Of a stretch of DNA of 64,000 nt, positions 21,158-32,900 are shown one piece after another. The stretch is taken from assembly GCA_902801515.1 (NCBI GenBank), contig CADCII010000011.1, positions 1 through 64,000 of the forward strand. The letters are read 5' to 3'. Each line of letters begins with the position of its first letter. The stretch's first letter is position 1. The DNA comes from an uncultured Lachnospiraceae bacterium. Lineage in GTDB: Bacteria > Bacillota > Clostridia > Lachnospirales > Lachnospiraceae. The notes under the pieces are model-generated. The model did no database searches and was not told the DNA's origin. It worked only from the letters and a program-made list of their open reading frames with translations. The position numbers and the translations under genes are program-made.

Positions 21158-23839
21158 TCAATCGACCAGTGTTGCTGTGTACATGCTGCGTTTGTATATG
21201 CGACCGGACAGATAATCATCTCCATCTGCCGACTTCTTCTCCGCATTATTGACTGTGGGCTCAAGAGTGTCGTGCGACAGAAGCAGGAACTGTGTCTGCT
21301 CATCTCTGTCTCCATACAGAAGCACTCTTGCCTTCAGCATGGTATCGATCACGTCGACATCTTCTCCGTACTCATTATTCGTACGCACTGAGACTCTGTA
21401 GATCTCTCCCTGAGGCTGGTATCTGTCAAGAACAGCCTTCTCATCTTCACTTGCCCCTCTTCCGTCATCCGGAGCAAAGTATACCATATAGCTGTCTTTG
21501 GACAGTTCTGAGACTGCCAGGTCGATCCCGCCGTCTGCTACGCGAAGGCGGATGGAACTGCATCCGGCATCTTTCGCCTTATTGATCATGTCACGTGTGA
21601 TATGAAGATTTCTCTGCGAATATACTGTATCACCGACTACCGTATTGTCGTCAAAGGTCAGTATTTCGTAGATCTTGACGCTTTCTGTCTGGCCTTCTGT
21701 CTGGGTTTCTTCCTGTTCCGTATCCTGCTCTTCTGTCTGCGATATCTCCTCAATAATACGCACTTCATATTTCTTTGGTGCGCCAAGTGAATCTGTCACA
21801 GTGAGATCTGCCGGAGCTGCTTTCGTCTCTTTCTTCTCGCTCTGGCCTTTGATCGTATACTGAACCTTCCTGGAATTGATCACATATTCGCTCGTGCCTG
21901 TGATCTTCATCCAGGCCTTACCCGGATTCACGCAATTCTTGCCCTTCACTCTGGTGACTTTCCACATATCTTCCGGCACTTCATAGGAAGTGGTTGTAAC
22001 GGATATTTCCTTCGGGAAAGACTTCTTACCGGTGTAGGTTGCCTCCTCTTCCCAGTCAACGTCTACATTCGGTGCAGAGAGATCAAGCGGAAGAACTGTG
22101 ACTTCCTGTGAGTACAAAGTCTTGTCCAGCACATCCATTACGCTGCAGCTAAGCACTTTGCTGCCGGCTGCAACCAGATCTTCAATCGATACGGTATATG
22201 TACTGTCTGTTGCTTCCGAGACAGATTTCCCACCCAGATACCACTGATATGTGAGGGTCATTTTACTCGGATTCTTGACACCGCTTATATCTGCAGTAAC
22301 ATCATCTCCAATATGGATCGTGGATGGTATAGTAACCTTTCCGGATATCGCAGAAACCAGGAAGAGTTCATTTGAATAAAATGGAGCGCACGGGCTGATT
22401 GCATCTCCGCTGACCGGATTCTGGGTTACCATCAGCCGGACTGTCTGGTTAAGGTCACTTTCCTTGAGCCCAAAAAGGTTCACAGACCAGTCTGAACTGA
22501 AGAAATGATTAATCACATTCATCCCTGACGGCAGATCCGACAAGGTCTTGGTGGCAGACCCGACCTGAGAGCCGGATGCATTTACCAAGCTCAAGGTGAT
22601 GCTGATGCCGGGATATCCGGACAGACTGAACGAATAATCCGCATTGTTGCCGTTCTGCGCAATCGTGGGACTGAAGAGCTGCGGATACATACGGTCCAGA
22701 TACACCACTTCAGAATCAACTGCCTCCACATATCTTTCATGAGTCTTATCATCCGGTCCTTTGAAACTGAGTGTTCCGGCAGGCATATGATATATGACGT
22801 ATACCTCGCTCTTATCGGACGGGATAGTCGACATATCTGTCCATGGGCCGCTTGTACTGGTACTATACTGCCAGGTACCGCCTCCGGTTATCGTCTCCAC
22901 GATATTCTCCGGATCAGAGGAGGCCGACATTACTTTAATTGTGTAGGTAGTGGTGGGTTCCGGAAATGAACTCACCGAATCTCCAAGCACATAGGTACCG
23001 TACAGTGACGGTGCTGCTACAGTTGCATCAATGCTGTAGGTATACTGATCTGCTTCAGGATCATCAGCCGCTTCCAGTTCTTCTTCCTCTGACTCTGTAT
23101 TGTCAGCACCTTCAAGCGGGGTAAGAACAGCCTCTTCCTGTGCAGATTCTTCACTCTCCGGATCCTCCGGCGAGGTTTCTCCATCATCCTGTGCATCAGA
23201 TGCTTCCTCACCATCTGCGGTAACTTCCGAACCGGCGGCAGACTGATCTTTACTATCAGTATCTGCTTCTCCTGTTGAAGGCAGGCTCTGTGGTTTAGAT
23301 TCTTCTGCGACAGGCTGTCCCTGTGATCCGGATGCTTCTGACGAAGGCTGGCTCTGTGTTCCCGGTGCTCCGGCTAAAGTCTGATCGGGCGCTCCGGATG
23401 TTTCGGAGCCCTGCTGGCCGGATGTATTGGATGCCTCAGAAGCCTGCTGACCGGAGGTATCGGACACCGTTTCTGAAGACTGACTCTGTGTTCCGGATGC
23501 CTCAGCCCGAGACTGATTCTGAGCCTCTGCTGCTTTCTGAGCCTCTGCTGCTTTCTGAGCTTCGGCTGCTTTCTGAGCTTCAGCTGCCTTCTGAACTTCA
23601 GCTGCCTTCTGGGCGTCTGCTGCTTTCTTTGCCTCTGCTGCCTTCCTGGCTTCCTCAGCTTTCCGCTCCTGTTCTTTCTTCTCTTCAGCCTCTTTCCGGG
23701 CTTCCTTCTGGTCCGCATCCTCAGCAGCTATTACCTGCTTCTGAGACACGTCTTCAGACAGTACCGTCTGCGGAAGTGCTGCCACCATCAACCCCATTGC
23801 TGCTGCAAATGCGATATACCTTTTCATGCCTGCTTTCAT
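21158..23839 (-). CDS. Secreted repeat-rich surface protein (893 aa), last gene of the giant-adhesin operon
   Basis: Exported protein of unknown function. Residues 1-28 are a signal peptide (MKAGMKRYIAF..., Ala-rich core, PQTVLS). A Lys/Glu/Ala-rich helical stretch (about 44-107) contains the repeat EAQKAA at DNA level, giving a likely coiled stalk. Ser/Gln/Gly-rich and then Glu/Asp-rich linkers follow to about 265. The rest is beta-rich, with an Ig-like segment around LTYQWYLGG and a C-terminal domain ending SMYTATLVD. No LPXTG plus hydrophobic tail exists at the end; an LPSTG at about 190 is internal. ATG 23839 follows AGGTGGTGAG. It lies 97 nt downstream of the 8386-residue gene on the same strand, so they are probably co-transcribed and act together at the surface. 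Confidence 0.78.
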   Translation of the reverse strand: MKAGMKRYIAFAAAMGLMVAALPQTVLSEDVSQKQVIAAEDADQKEARKEAEEKKEQERKAEEARKAAEAKKAADAQKAAEVQKAAEAQKAAEAQKAAEAQKAAEAQNQSRAEASGTQSQSSETVSDTSGQQASEASNTSGQQGSETSGAPDQTLAGAPGTQSQPSSEASGSQGQPVAEESKPQSLPSTGEADTDSKDQSAAGSEVTADGEEASDAQDDGETSPEDPESEESAQEEAVLTPLEGADNTESEEEELEAADDPEADQYTYSIDATVAAPSLYGTYVLGDSVSSFPEPTTTYTIKVMSASSDPENIVETITGGGTWQYSTSTSGPWTDMSTIPSDKSEVYVIYHMPAGTLSFKGPDDKTHERYVEAVDSEVVYLDRMYPQLFSPTIAQNGNNADYSFSLSGYPGISITLSLVNASGSQVGSATKTLSDLPSGMNVINHFFSSDWSVNLFGLKESDLNQTVRLMVTQNPVSGDAISPCAPFYSNELFLVSAISGKVTIPSTIHIGDDVTADISGVKNPSKMTLTYQWYLGGKSVSEATDSTYTVSIEDLVAAGSKVLSCSVMDVLDKTLYSQEVTVLPLDLSAPNVDVDWEEEATYTGKKSFPKEISVTTTSYEVPEDMWKVTRVKGKNCVNPGKAWMKITGTSEYVINSRKVQYTIKGQSEKKETKAAPADLTVTDSLGAPKKYEVRIIEEISQTEEQDTEQEETQTEGQTESVKIYEILTFDDNTVVGDTVYSQRNLHITRDMINKAKDAGCSSIRLRVADGGIDLAVSELSKDSYMVYFAPDDGRGASEDEKAVLDRYQPQGEIYRVSVRTNNEYGEDVDVIDTMLKARVLLYGDRDEQTQFLLLSHDTLEPTVNNAEKKSADGDDYLSGRIYKRSMYTATLVD

Positions 23840-23936
23840 CTATACTCACCACCTGAATCGTTTCTGTTTTCATGCCAAAGCACGCACACGTGACGGTCTG
23901 TCACGCGGCGCGCTCCGGCGGTTAACTGCTGCTATC

Positions 23937-26900
23937 TTATTTTACTGTTACTACTGTCTTCTTCCATACGCCGTTTACAGCGATGGTGTAGAGTGTTACA
24001 ACGCCTTTCTTCAAAGCTTTGATCTTGCCGGACTTGCTGACCTTGATGATGCCCTTCTTGTCCATCAGGAATCTGAGCTTTTTGCCCTTCTTCAGAAGTG
24101 CGCCGGAGCCCTTCTTCTTGATCGTGATCTTCAGCTTCTTGGACTTCTTCACCTTGATCTTCAGCTTTCCTTTTGCCTTGACCTTCTTCGGAAGCGCCTT
24201 CTTCAGCTTAATGCCTGTGTAGCTCTTCAGGCTTCTGCCAAGTTCGGTCTTGTTCCGTACCGCAACGACCTGGAAGTTGTAGACTTTCTTCTTCTTCAGT
24301 CCGGAGATTACCAGCTTCTTAACAGAAGCGGAAACCTTCTTGTAGATCTTGCCGTTCCAGTAGATCACATAGCCGGTGGCTCCCTTGGCGGCTGTCCATG
24401 TAAGAGTCACATTCTTCTTGGATGCCTTGGCCTTCGCCAGAATAATCTGGTTCTTCGGAATGGCTGCTTCAGCATTCTTCTTAGCGATGTCGTCTTTGCC
24501 GCCATTCGTGTACTCGGCACCGTTGACCTTAGTGTTTACAGATCCGTTCTTAGATATCTGTGATACATTACCGTCAACATCTGCTGTCATATCCTTGGTG
24601 TCTCCGCCTGACACTGTAGTCAGGTTGTCGGCTACGATGTCCGGATCCGCATTATCAGAACCGGTCAGGGTTCCGGATGTGGTGATATCCACATTCTTGC
24701 CCTTCAGGCTTCCGACTGCGAGCTTACCGTTTGTTCCGTTGTTGTTATCAACCGTGATGTTGCCTGTATTACCGGACAGGTTGTTAACTTTTGTTGTCAG
24801 TGCGTCTCCGTTGGTTCCGCCTGTTCCTGAGACATTGCCCGGTGTATCTCCTGCTCCGGTCGTATCAATGTTCAGGCTGTCTGCCGTGATATTCGGCTCC
24901 GGATCTGCCGCTTTAGTTCCTGTTACGTCACCGTTTGCCTTGATATCGACGTCTGTCTTGGCATTTATCTTGTCGACCGTGAGATTGCCGTCAACATCGA
25001 GGTTCACGCCTCCGTTTTCGGATGTGATATTTTCTGCCTTCAGATCCTTATCATTGGTTGCATTGACGTCACCCTTCGCGTTGATCTTAGCGGTATCCGC
25101 GCTCATGTCAAGCGGGTTGTCTTTTGTTCCGACGGATCCTTCTGCTGTCAGATCGACGGATCCTGCTGCGATCGCCGGTGTGCTTCCGCTCTCGCCTGCA
25201 CCGTTCGCATCAGTGATGTTTCCTTTTGCATCGATCTTTACGTTTCCGGTTCCGTCCGCGCTGTTAATGCTGTCGACCTTCATGTCCTGATCAGACTTCA
25301 GGTTGACGGTATTACCTTCCGCATCGACCTTGACCGTCTCGTATGCATTGACGGTAAGCGGTTTGCTGTCGGTACCGACATCTCCGCCGGCTGTGATGTC
25401 TGTAATGCCTGCTGTGTTGACGGTTCCGCCTGTAACATCGCCGTCTGCCTTCAGGGTGAAGTTTCCGGAAGTTGTCTTGGTTGTTTCACCATCTGTGTTC
25501 TTTGTTATGTCGACAGTGTCGATCTCAACGCCTCCGGTCATTTCCTTGATGAATGCTTCACCTGCAATCACCGAGAGAGTTCCGCTGCCGGTCCTGCCGG
25601 ACGCGGTGTCTACCTCGTAATAAGCATCACTGCTTCCCAGTACTCCGATTGTTTCAAGGACTACACTGTCACCTTTGACTGCCGGTGTTCCTTCCGGACG
25701 CTCACCTTCGATGATGTTGCCGTGCTGTGCGCAGATCGTTGCGGTGTCTGCCGCGGATACTGTTGCCGTTGTGATGTTTCCGTACGTGGACTTCACAGTT
25801 GCATTTCCGTTTTTAGCGATAACATCTGTTGCTGTGATATCGAACATCGCGTTTACGGTTACATTTTCAGGAGCGATCAGATTGCCGACTGTTCCGTCTT
25901 CTCTCTCTGCGTTCACCTTACCTTTGGAATTGATCGTCAGGTTTCCGCCTACGGTCGGTTCCACGATGGTCAGGTCGCCGGTGCCGTTTCCGGACTTCTT
26001 TGTGGTACTGATCGTGAGATCCTTCTCAGCATCCGCATAGACCTTGCCGTCCCTGCTGTCTGTGGTGGCTGTCAGGCTGTTCTTCGCATCCAGGTTGATG
26101 TCGGTCAGGGCATCTACCACTAGTCCATCTTTAGAGCTTGTGATATCAACTATGATCGGCTGCTGTACCTGTCCGCTCTCAAGATCCGGACTCACTCCTA
26201 CGCCGCCGGCTGTAATATAGCTGGTGCCGGTCGCTGCGCCTGCCTTGATATTTTCTTTGCCTTCAGCCTTCTGTTCGTCTGTCCTTGCATCGAACAGATC
26301 TCCGCGGGTTGTCTTACCGTCTTCTGCAGTCTTATCACCGGTTGCCAGGGTGACGGTTCCGTTCTCTGCGTCGATGACGCCGATACCCATATCGCCGGTT
26401 TCTTCAGTTACTTCGATGTTTTTGTCAGCTGTCGCATTGACTGTTCCTGCCGCGTTCTCATCGACTGCATATCCCTCAGTGTACTCAGCCCTGGCTACTG
26501 CAGTAAGCTTGCCATCCACTACCTTGAATGTAATGTTGTCAGTCGTCAGTGCCTCGTTATCCGGATTGGTGAGCTGTGCAGTCACCTCAATGCTCTTTGA
26601 AGACTCATCCACTATCATGGAGGTAATGCTGCCGGTCACTGCCTTAAGTGTGATGTTCTGTCCAGTGACATTTGTTCCATCGCCGGTTCCGGCAATGCTT
26701 CCATCCTTCACTTCGATCATTACATCCCCGAGACCGTCGATCTCAGGTGCCAGATCCGAGCGGCTGGTCTCGATCGTTCCGATCCTGACCGTGTTGTCTT
26801 TATTGTTGACGTCGTTTACGGTTACATTCACGTCGCCGTTGCTGCTGATGTTGATTCCTTCACTGCCGGTCACAGTCCCAATGTTGACTGTCAGATCCTT

Positions 26901-29900
26901 AAGCTCTTCAAGATTGCCGGATGCCTCCGGTTTATTCTCCTCGGCCTTCCTCTGAAGTTCTTCGAACAGTGCCTGACGCTCTTCATCCGTCAGAAGCTTG
27001 TTGTAGAGCCCGATTACAGGATCTGCTGCAGCCGGATCTGTCCCGGCATTGGCGAGTGCTGCTTCCACAGCTTCCCTGACCATTGCCTCAAGTTCTTCAG
27101 CTGTGATGCTGTCCGGATCACTGTTAAGTCTCTCCAGTGCATCTCCGGTGAGAATCTGCTTCAGGTCTTCCAGGAGCTCATCAAGAGCTGCCTGCGCCTG
27201 CGCCTTCTCTTCCTCTGTCGCGTCTTCGGATGCTGCCGTATCGCGATAGCTCTGTACTGCATCCGCAACAGTCTGTGCGATCTTATCCACATCAGCCGCG
27301 TCTGCGGTCAGTGCTGCTTCGCCTGCCGGCTTGCTGGTCTCATTGTGTTCTGCATCTGTGATGTAGACATCTCTGACCGATACGATGTTGAGAGGAACTG
27401 TCGTTCCGTCTTCCTGGATCACATCAACGGTCATCGGGATCTCTTTCGATCCGAGATCGCCGCCCATTGTGAAGGAGGATCTGTTCTTGTAGGCATCGCT
27501 TCCGATCTTCAGGGTCGTCCCCTTCTGATCCGCGGTGTCCGCGACATGTGCGAGGAAGCTGCCATCGATATCGATAATGACTGTTCCCTGTACATCCATG
27601 AGATCCTTCAGCATCAGGTTACCCTTCTGCTGATCATCGTTCTTATCGTCCCTGGCGGTGATGGTCAGTGATGCATATCCGTCAGTGCCGTTTGCTGCGA
27701 TTGCTGTGTCGATGAAGACGTCGCCATCCTTCGTAGTCAGATCAGCCGAGCTGGTATCTTTCAGGTCAATGACCGGGAAGGTGATATCGCCGCATTTTTC
27801 GATCGTAAGTGACAGCTTCGCGTTCTTGTCCGTTTCCACATCCTTCAGAATCGCATCTGCCCTGTCTGCGGTAATGGTAAGCTTCGCATTGTCTGTCAGG
27901 ACCAGGCCGACTTTGTTGTCTGCCGGCTTGTACGATGAGATCGTATGCCCTGCTTCATCGTTTTCAATGGTTACTGTGAAGTCCGTATCTTCTGTCAGCT
28001 TCATATCGGTGAAGTCAACACTTCCGTTCTTCACTTTGAAGTTTACGATGCCCTGCTCACGTCCAGTCTCACCCTTGATCGCGGAATTGGTGAAGACTAT
28101 GTCTCCGTTCGCATTGACGTATGCCTTGCCGTTGAAGGCTCCTTCGTATCCGGTGATCCTGCCGTTTTCAATGACTGGTTTCTGGCGGAAGATCACATTG
28201 GTAGCCGATCCGTCCGTCCTGGCAATGACTTCCATCGGATGATCCTTATCGCCGTAATTAGTGGTTCCTGCGCCTTCGGTCAGGAGTACCAGCTGATCTG
28301 TCACAATACTGACGTTCTCATCGTCAAGACCGTTGATATGGATATCGGCACTTGACGGAGTGTGAGTCTCAAGAATGATCTCTCCGCCTTCCAGGATCCC
28401 GACGTTGATGTTCAGGTCTTCGGTCAGATCATCGTATTCTCTCCACTCGTCTTTTGTGACTTTGGAGATATCGCTTTCGGAATCAAGAGTCGCGTCATCA
28501 TACATGACGAATACCGCGCGGTTCTCCTGACCGCTGGTATTGCGGTTGATGTTGTTAATCACGGTAAGGAGCGTTTCCGTTCCGTTCGCCAGAGCAATTC
28601 CGGTCTCCACTGCCGAAGACTCGTCTTCCGTCTTATGCAGCTTGCCGTCCTCATCGTAATCATAGTATCTGGCTCCGGTTGCAAGTTCGATCAGTGTTCC
28701 GTCCGCACTGTATCCGAAGTAATGCGCCTTCTCATAATTGTAACCGCCATGAAGTCCGCTTCCTTCTTCGTGCAGTCCGTATACACTTGTCAGTACGTCA
28801 TCCGTCTTGCTGCTGCCGGTTCCGGCCGCAACTTCCATGAATCTCGTACGGCTGTTCTTTGAAAGGGTTACATCCAGCTTTTTGTCTGTGCCCGTGCTGT
28901 ACTTCGCATAGACTCTCTCGCCATTCTCTTTATCATCCTGCGTTCTTCTGCCGTCATATACGGTGAAACTTCCGTCCGGATTCAGGTATGCAGCGATCGT
29001 CCCGTCTGTGTTCAGGAAAATGACTGTGCCCTGCTCCAGATCTTCGATCTGGGAAGCAATGCTACTGTTCTCTTTTCCGTAAGTATCAACGATACGGGTA
29101 TACTGGTTGAGGATTGCAAGTCCGTTTTTGTCTCTTCTGGTCTCGAACTCACTGCAACCTTCGCTGAAATGGAGCAGAGCTCCGTTCGTGCTCTCGATCG
29201 GATCGACGACGATGAGATTGCCTGCATATGTATACTGCGGCGCCACGCCAAGCTGCAGGCGAAGAGCCTTTCTCATGACCTTTTCGATCCAGCTCAACGT
29301 GCTGACATCTTTCGAATATGCGCCTTCTACAAGTGCAGCTGCCTCTTCATTCGTCAGATCCACCAGGCCGTTAGTGACATTGAACGGGGTGGCAGAGGTC
29401 TCTATATACACATCTCCGGTGTAGAGAGTGCCGCCACTGGTTGTGATTTCATATACATAAGTCTTTGTTCCGTCTGCCCGCGGTGTACCTTCCACACGGA
29501 ACTGCACATCATAGACTACATTTCCTGCAGTATCCTTGACCGGTTTACCATCCTTATCTAACCTGGGTTTCATCTCCGGCGATACGCTGATCGTCTTCTG
29601 TGCGTTCTCTTTATCCGCATCATCCGGATCCGTAGCCACATAACTGAAGCTTCCGTCCGGGAATACCGCAACGATTCGTCCTCCGATCAGGATGATCCCC
29701 TGCTTGGCGTCCGCAGTATCTACGAAGCGGATCGCTGCTTCAGTCTTGACATAACCGCCATTCAGGTTATCATCCTCCACAGGCCCTTGTGCGGACTGTT
29801 TCAGCATTGCTTGAGTGCTGTCGTCAAGCGTGATGAATACATCTTTCAGGTTATTATCATATGCCTGCTTCCTCTTGCCGTTACCTGAAGGATCAGCTGC

Positions 29901-32900
29901 AGCATACCAGCCATCAGCTGTCTGATTCATGTCAAATGAGTAAACCGTTTTTCCGCTGCCGGGCTTCACATAAGCGACCCAGTGTCCTGCATGGTTCTTC
30001 TTGAAGTAGACAGAACCATCTGCATTGGAGATAACGGTCTCCGACGCTGCATCTTTTGTACCGGCAACTTCCGCTATCCTTATTTCCCGAGCGCCTACCG
30101 CCTTCACTGTGCTGTTATACACATCTGCCAGATCCCTAAGAACTACTGTCTCTTCCTCATCTGCCAGGAGTACATTAATGCTCCAGATTGTATTATATGT
30201 CAGCGTCTGGCCGCCGCTGCCATTCGGTCTGTATTGTTCTTCCGATCCGCTGACTGTCGTACTTACGCTGACTTTCAGGTTGTCAGTCAGATACGCTTTA
30301 TACGTCTTTGCAACTTCTGCACTGACCGCATTCGCTACATCAGCGGTAGATGCACCCTCTGGTGTAAGCGTTTTTCCAAGAACGCGTTCCACGATTGACT
30401 TAAGACTGTCCGTTACTGTCTGCACAGCTAGCTTTGCATCGTCCAGTGACTGGTAGAATACGACTGTCTTATCAGTAAGAGCTGTCTTGCTGTACAGATA
30501 ACCTTCCTGGAAGGTGTACTTACCGGAATCACCGGTGACTTTGGCTACATGCCAGAAGTTTCTATCTGCGTTGAGTTTTTCCAGTGCGATGTAGCTAACA
30601 GTATTGCCCTTGTCATCCTTCTCTGTGCGGATAACAGCCCCTGGTTCCACTTCGTTCGTCACTTCGTTGATAAAGACCTGCTTGTAATAGATCTTCACTC
30701 CGTTAGGCAGGCTCCATCCGATTCCGTTTTCATCAAATCCGGAGGATTCGATATAGGTGGTGGCGCCATTCTCCCCGATCTCCATCCAGGCCTTTCCATC
30801 CTTAAATGTGATCTTTTGTGTCCAGCCGTCGGAATCCGGATCCGCATCCATCAGCGTGATGGACATGAGATTGTCCTCTCCGTCAAACTCAAAGCCTGAC
30901 AGATCGTAAATGTTGCTGCTTCCGGCCGCTCCGGTGGATATGTAAACCAGTTTGCGGTTATTCCTGTCTACAACAACGGTGGTATCGTTCGGAAGGTGAT
31001 AGGTATCATACCCGTTCTTCTCTGAAACAATATAGGTATCTGCGTTGAATGTAATCACTTTATCCTTGTTCAGCAGTCTTCCGTCTGAAGTCAGCCAGAA
31101 ACCAGTCTTCTCGCCATTTGCGGTAAGGATCTGGATCTCTGTCAGATCGAATCCTGCTCTGTCTGCTGTCAGGAATTCCATCTGTGACCTTGGAATGGAG
31201 ATCACATATTCCTCCGCAGTTTCCGGTTTATTCGCGCAGGTCTTCTTAGCCGCGAGGACGTTGATATATACGGTATTCTCTGCCCCGCCAATGACCTCAT
31301 TGAGATTCAGGTCAACCCTGACCTCGCCTTCTGCCGGTAAGGACTCGTACTGTTTCCTGGTCATCCACTCCTTGACCGGAGTCAGTGCCAGGAATACATT
31401 GCCCTTCGCATAAGCTTTGATCTCATTCGGGCTGGCTGCTCTTGCCTCTGCGAAGCCTGCTAATCCACCGTATTCGCTGATGTCAAAGATATATGCCTGG
31501 AACGGATCATCTGCGGCATTGCCGATCTGGTCCGGTCCGGTCAGTTCAGTAGTTTTGTCGGAAGCGGTCCCCTTGCCGATATACAGCTTGTTAGCATAGA
31601 GAAGAGCTCCGTTGACTGTCAGAAGTTTTCCGCCATCCATCACAATAGATACAATGCCTTCTGCCACATCCACATAGGACAGACCGTTATTCTCCTCATC
31701 TGTATCGAAGATGACGTCTCCGCTCTTCTCGGATATGATATGAAGCTGAGGAATGTGTTCTGCGTATGTGTTGTAATCTAAGGAATCTGTACCGTCTGCT
31801 CTGTCAGATTCATCCTTCACGGATGTCTGGTTTCCATCCGCAACCGTATTGATCATCGGTGCGGAAACCTGTGGATTCGCAAGCATCACGTTCTTCAGGA
31901 CCAGATCATACTCTGTGTGGTTGGTGATCTGTACATCCGGAATGAAACTGTTGGTGTAGATGGTCACCTTACCGGAGATATCTCCTTCACCCGCATGCAC
32001 ATTCAGCGTGCCCTGATCGTCATTATAGATGCCGTTCAGGATTACCTTTCCGTCTGCGATCGTATACTCGTGATCCTTCAGATCATCATCCAGTCCCGAT
32101 GTACTGACTGTGATGTTGTCCAGCAGATCACCAAAGATATCTATAAAGATACCTGCAGCTCCGCCGCCCAAATGGACCTTGCCGTTCAGGTCGACATTGC
32201 CGGAATTCTTATAGGTCTTCTCCTTGTACGCTTCTGCGTCAGAATAGAGGATGACTTCTACAAGCTTGTCGACCCATTCAATGACCTTCTCGGTGACCCA
32301 TTTTACGAACCATCCGATGATCGGGATCTTGCTGACTTTCTTGACGACCTTTTCAACTACGGTCTTGACTTTCGTCCATACCCACTCGACAACGGTGTTC
32401 GCGATCGCTGTTGCGTCCCTGGAGATGGTAAGCGTGCTCAGCTCAGGCGCATCCGCGATCACGTTGATCACCTCGCCGGCCAGTTCGGTCTTATCACTCG
32501 TTGTGATGTCGACATGGTTCTCACCGTCAACACTTGAATGTGCATAGACTTTTCCGGTAGCTCCTATGATCTCCGCATAAGACTCTGCCCACAGTTTCTG
32601 TTTCTCGATGATGCTCTCTATATTGAGGGTCTCTGTTCCGCCTATCCATGCGTTGCCGATCACGGTGTCCAGATCGTTGTATGCGTAGATCTTCGCATAT
32701 GCTTCTGTTTTGGATCCTGCTGCCGCTGTCTCGGACAGTCCGTACGCATGGATCAGCTGATTGGAGATGTAGCTTCCGATCGTTGTGACCTTGCCAATGA
32801 TCCTGGACTGTTTCTTACCGCCCACGTTGATCTCAGTATGAATCTTCACTTTGCTGTTGATATCCGCAACGCTCTCATTCGCAGAAACGATGGAAGCCGC

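Noticed and set aside
23268-23284. LPSTG motif in the 893-residue surface protein, a possible sortase signal
   Set aside because: It lies at about residue 190, far from the C-terminus, and is not followed by a hydrophobic helix and basic tail.
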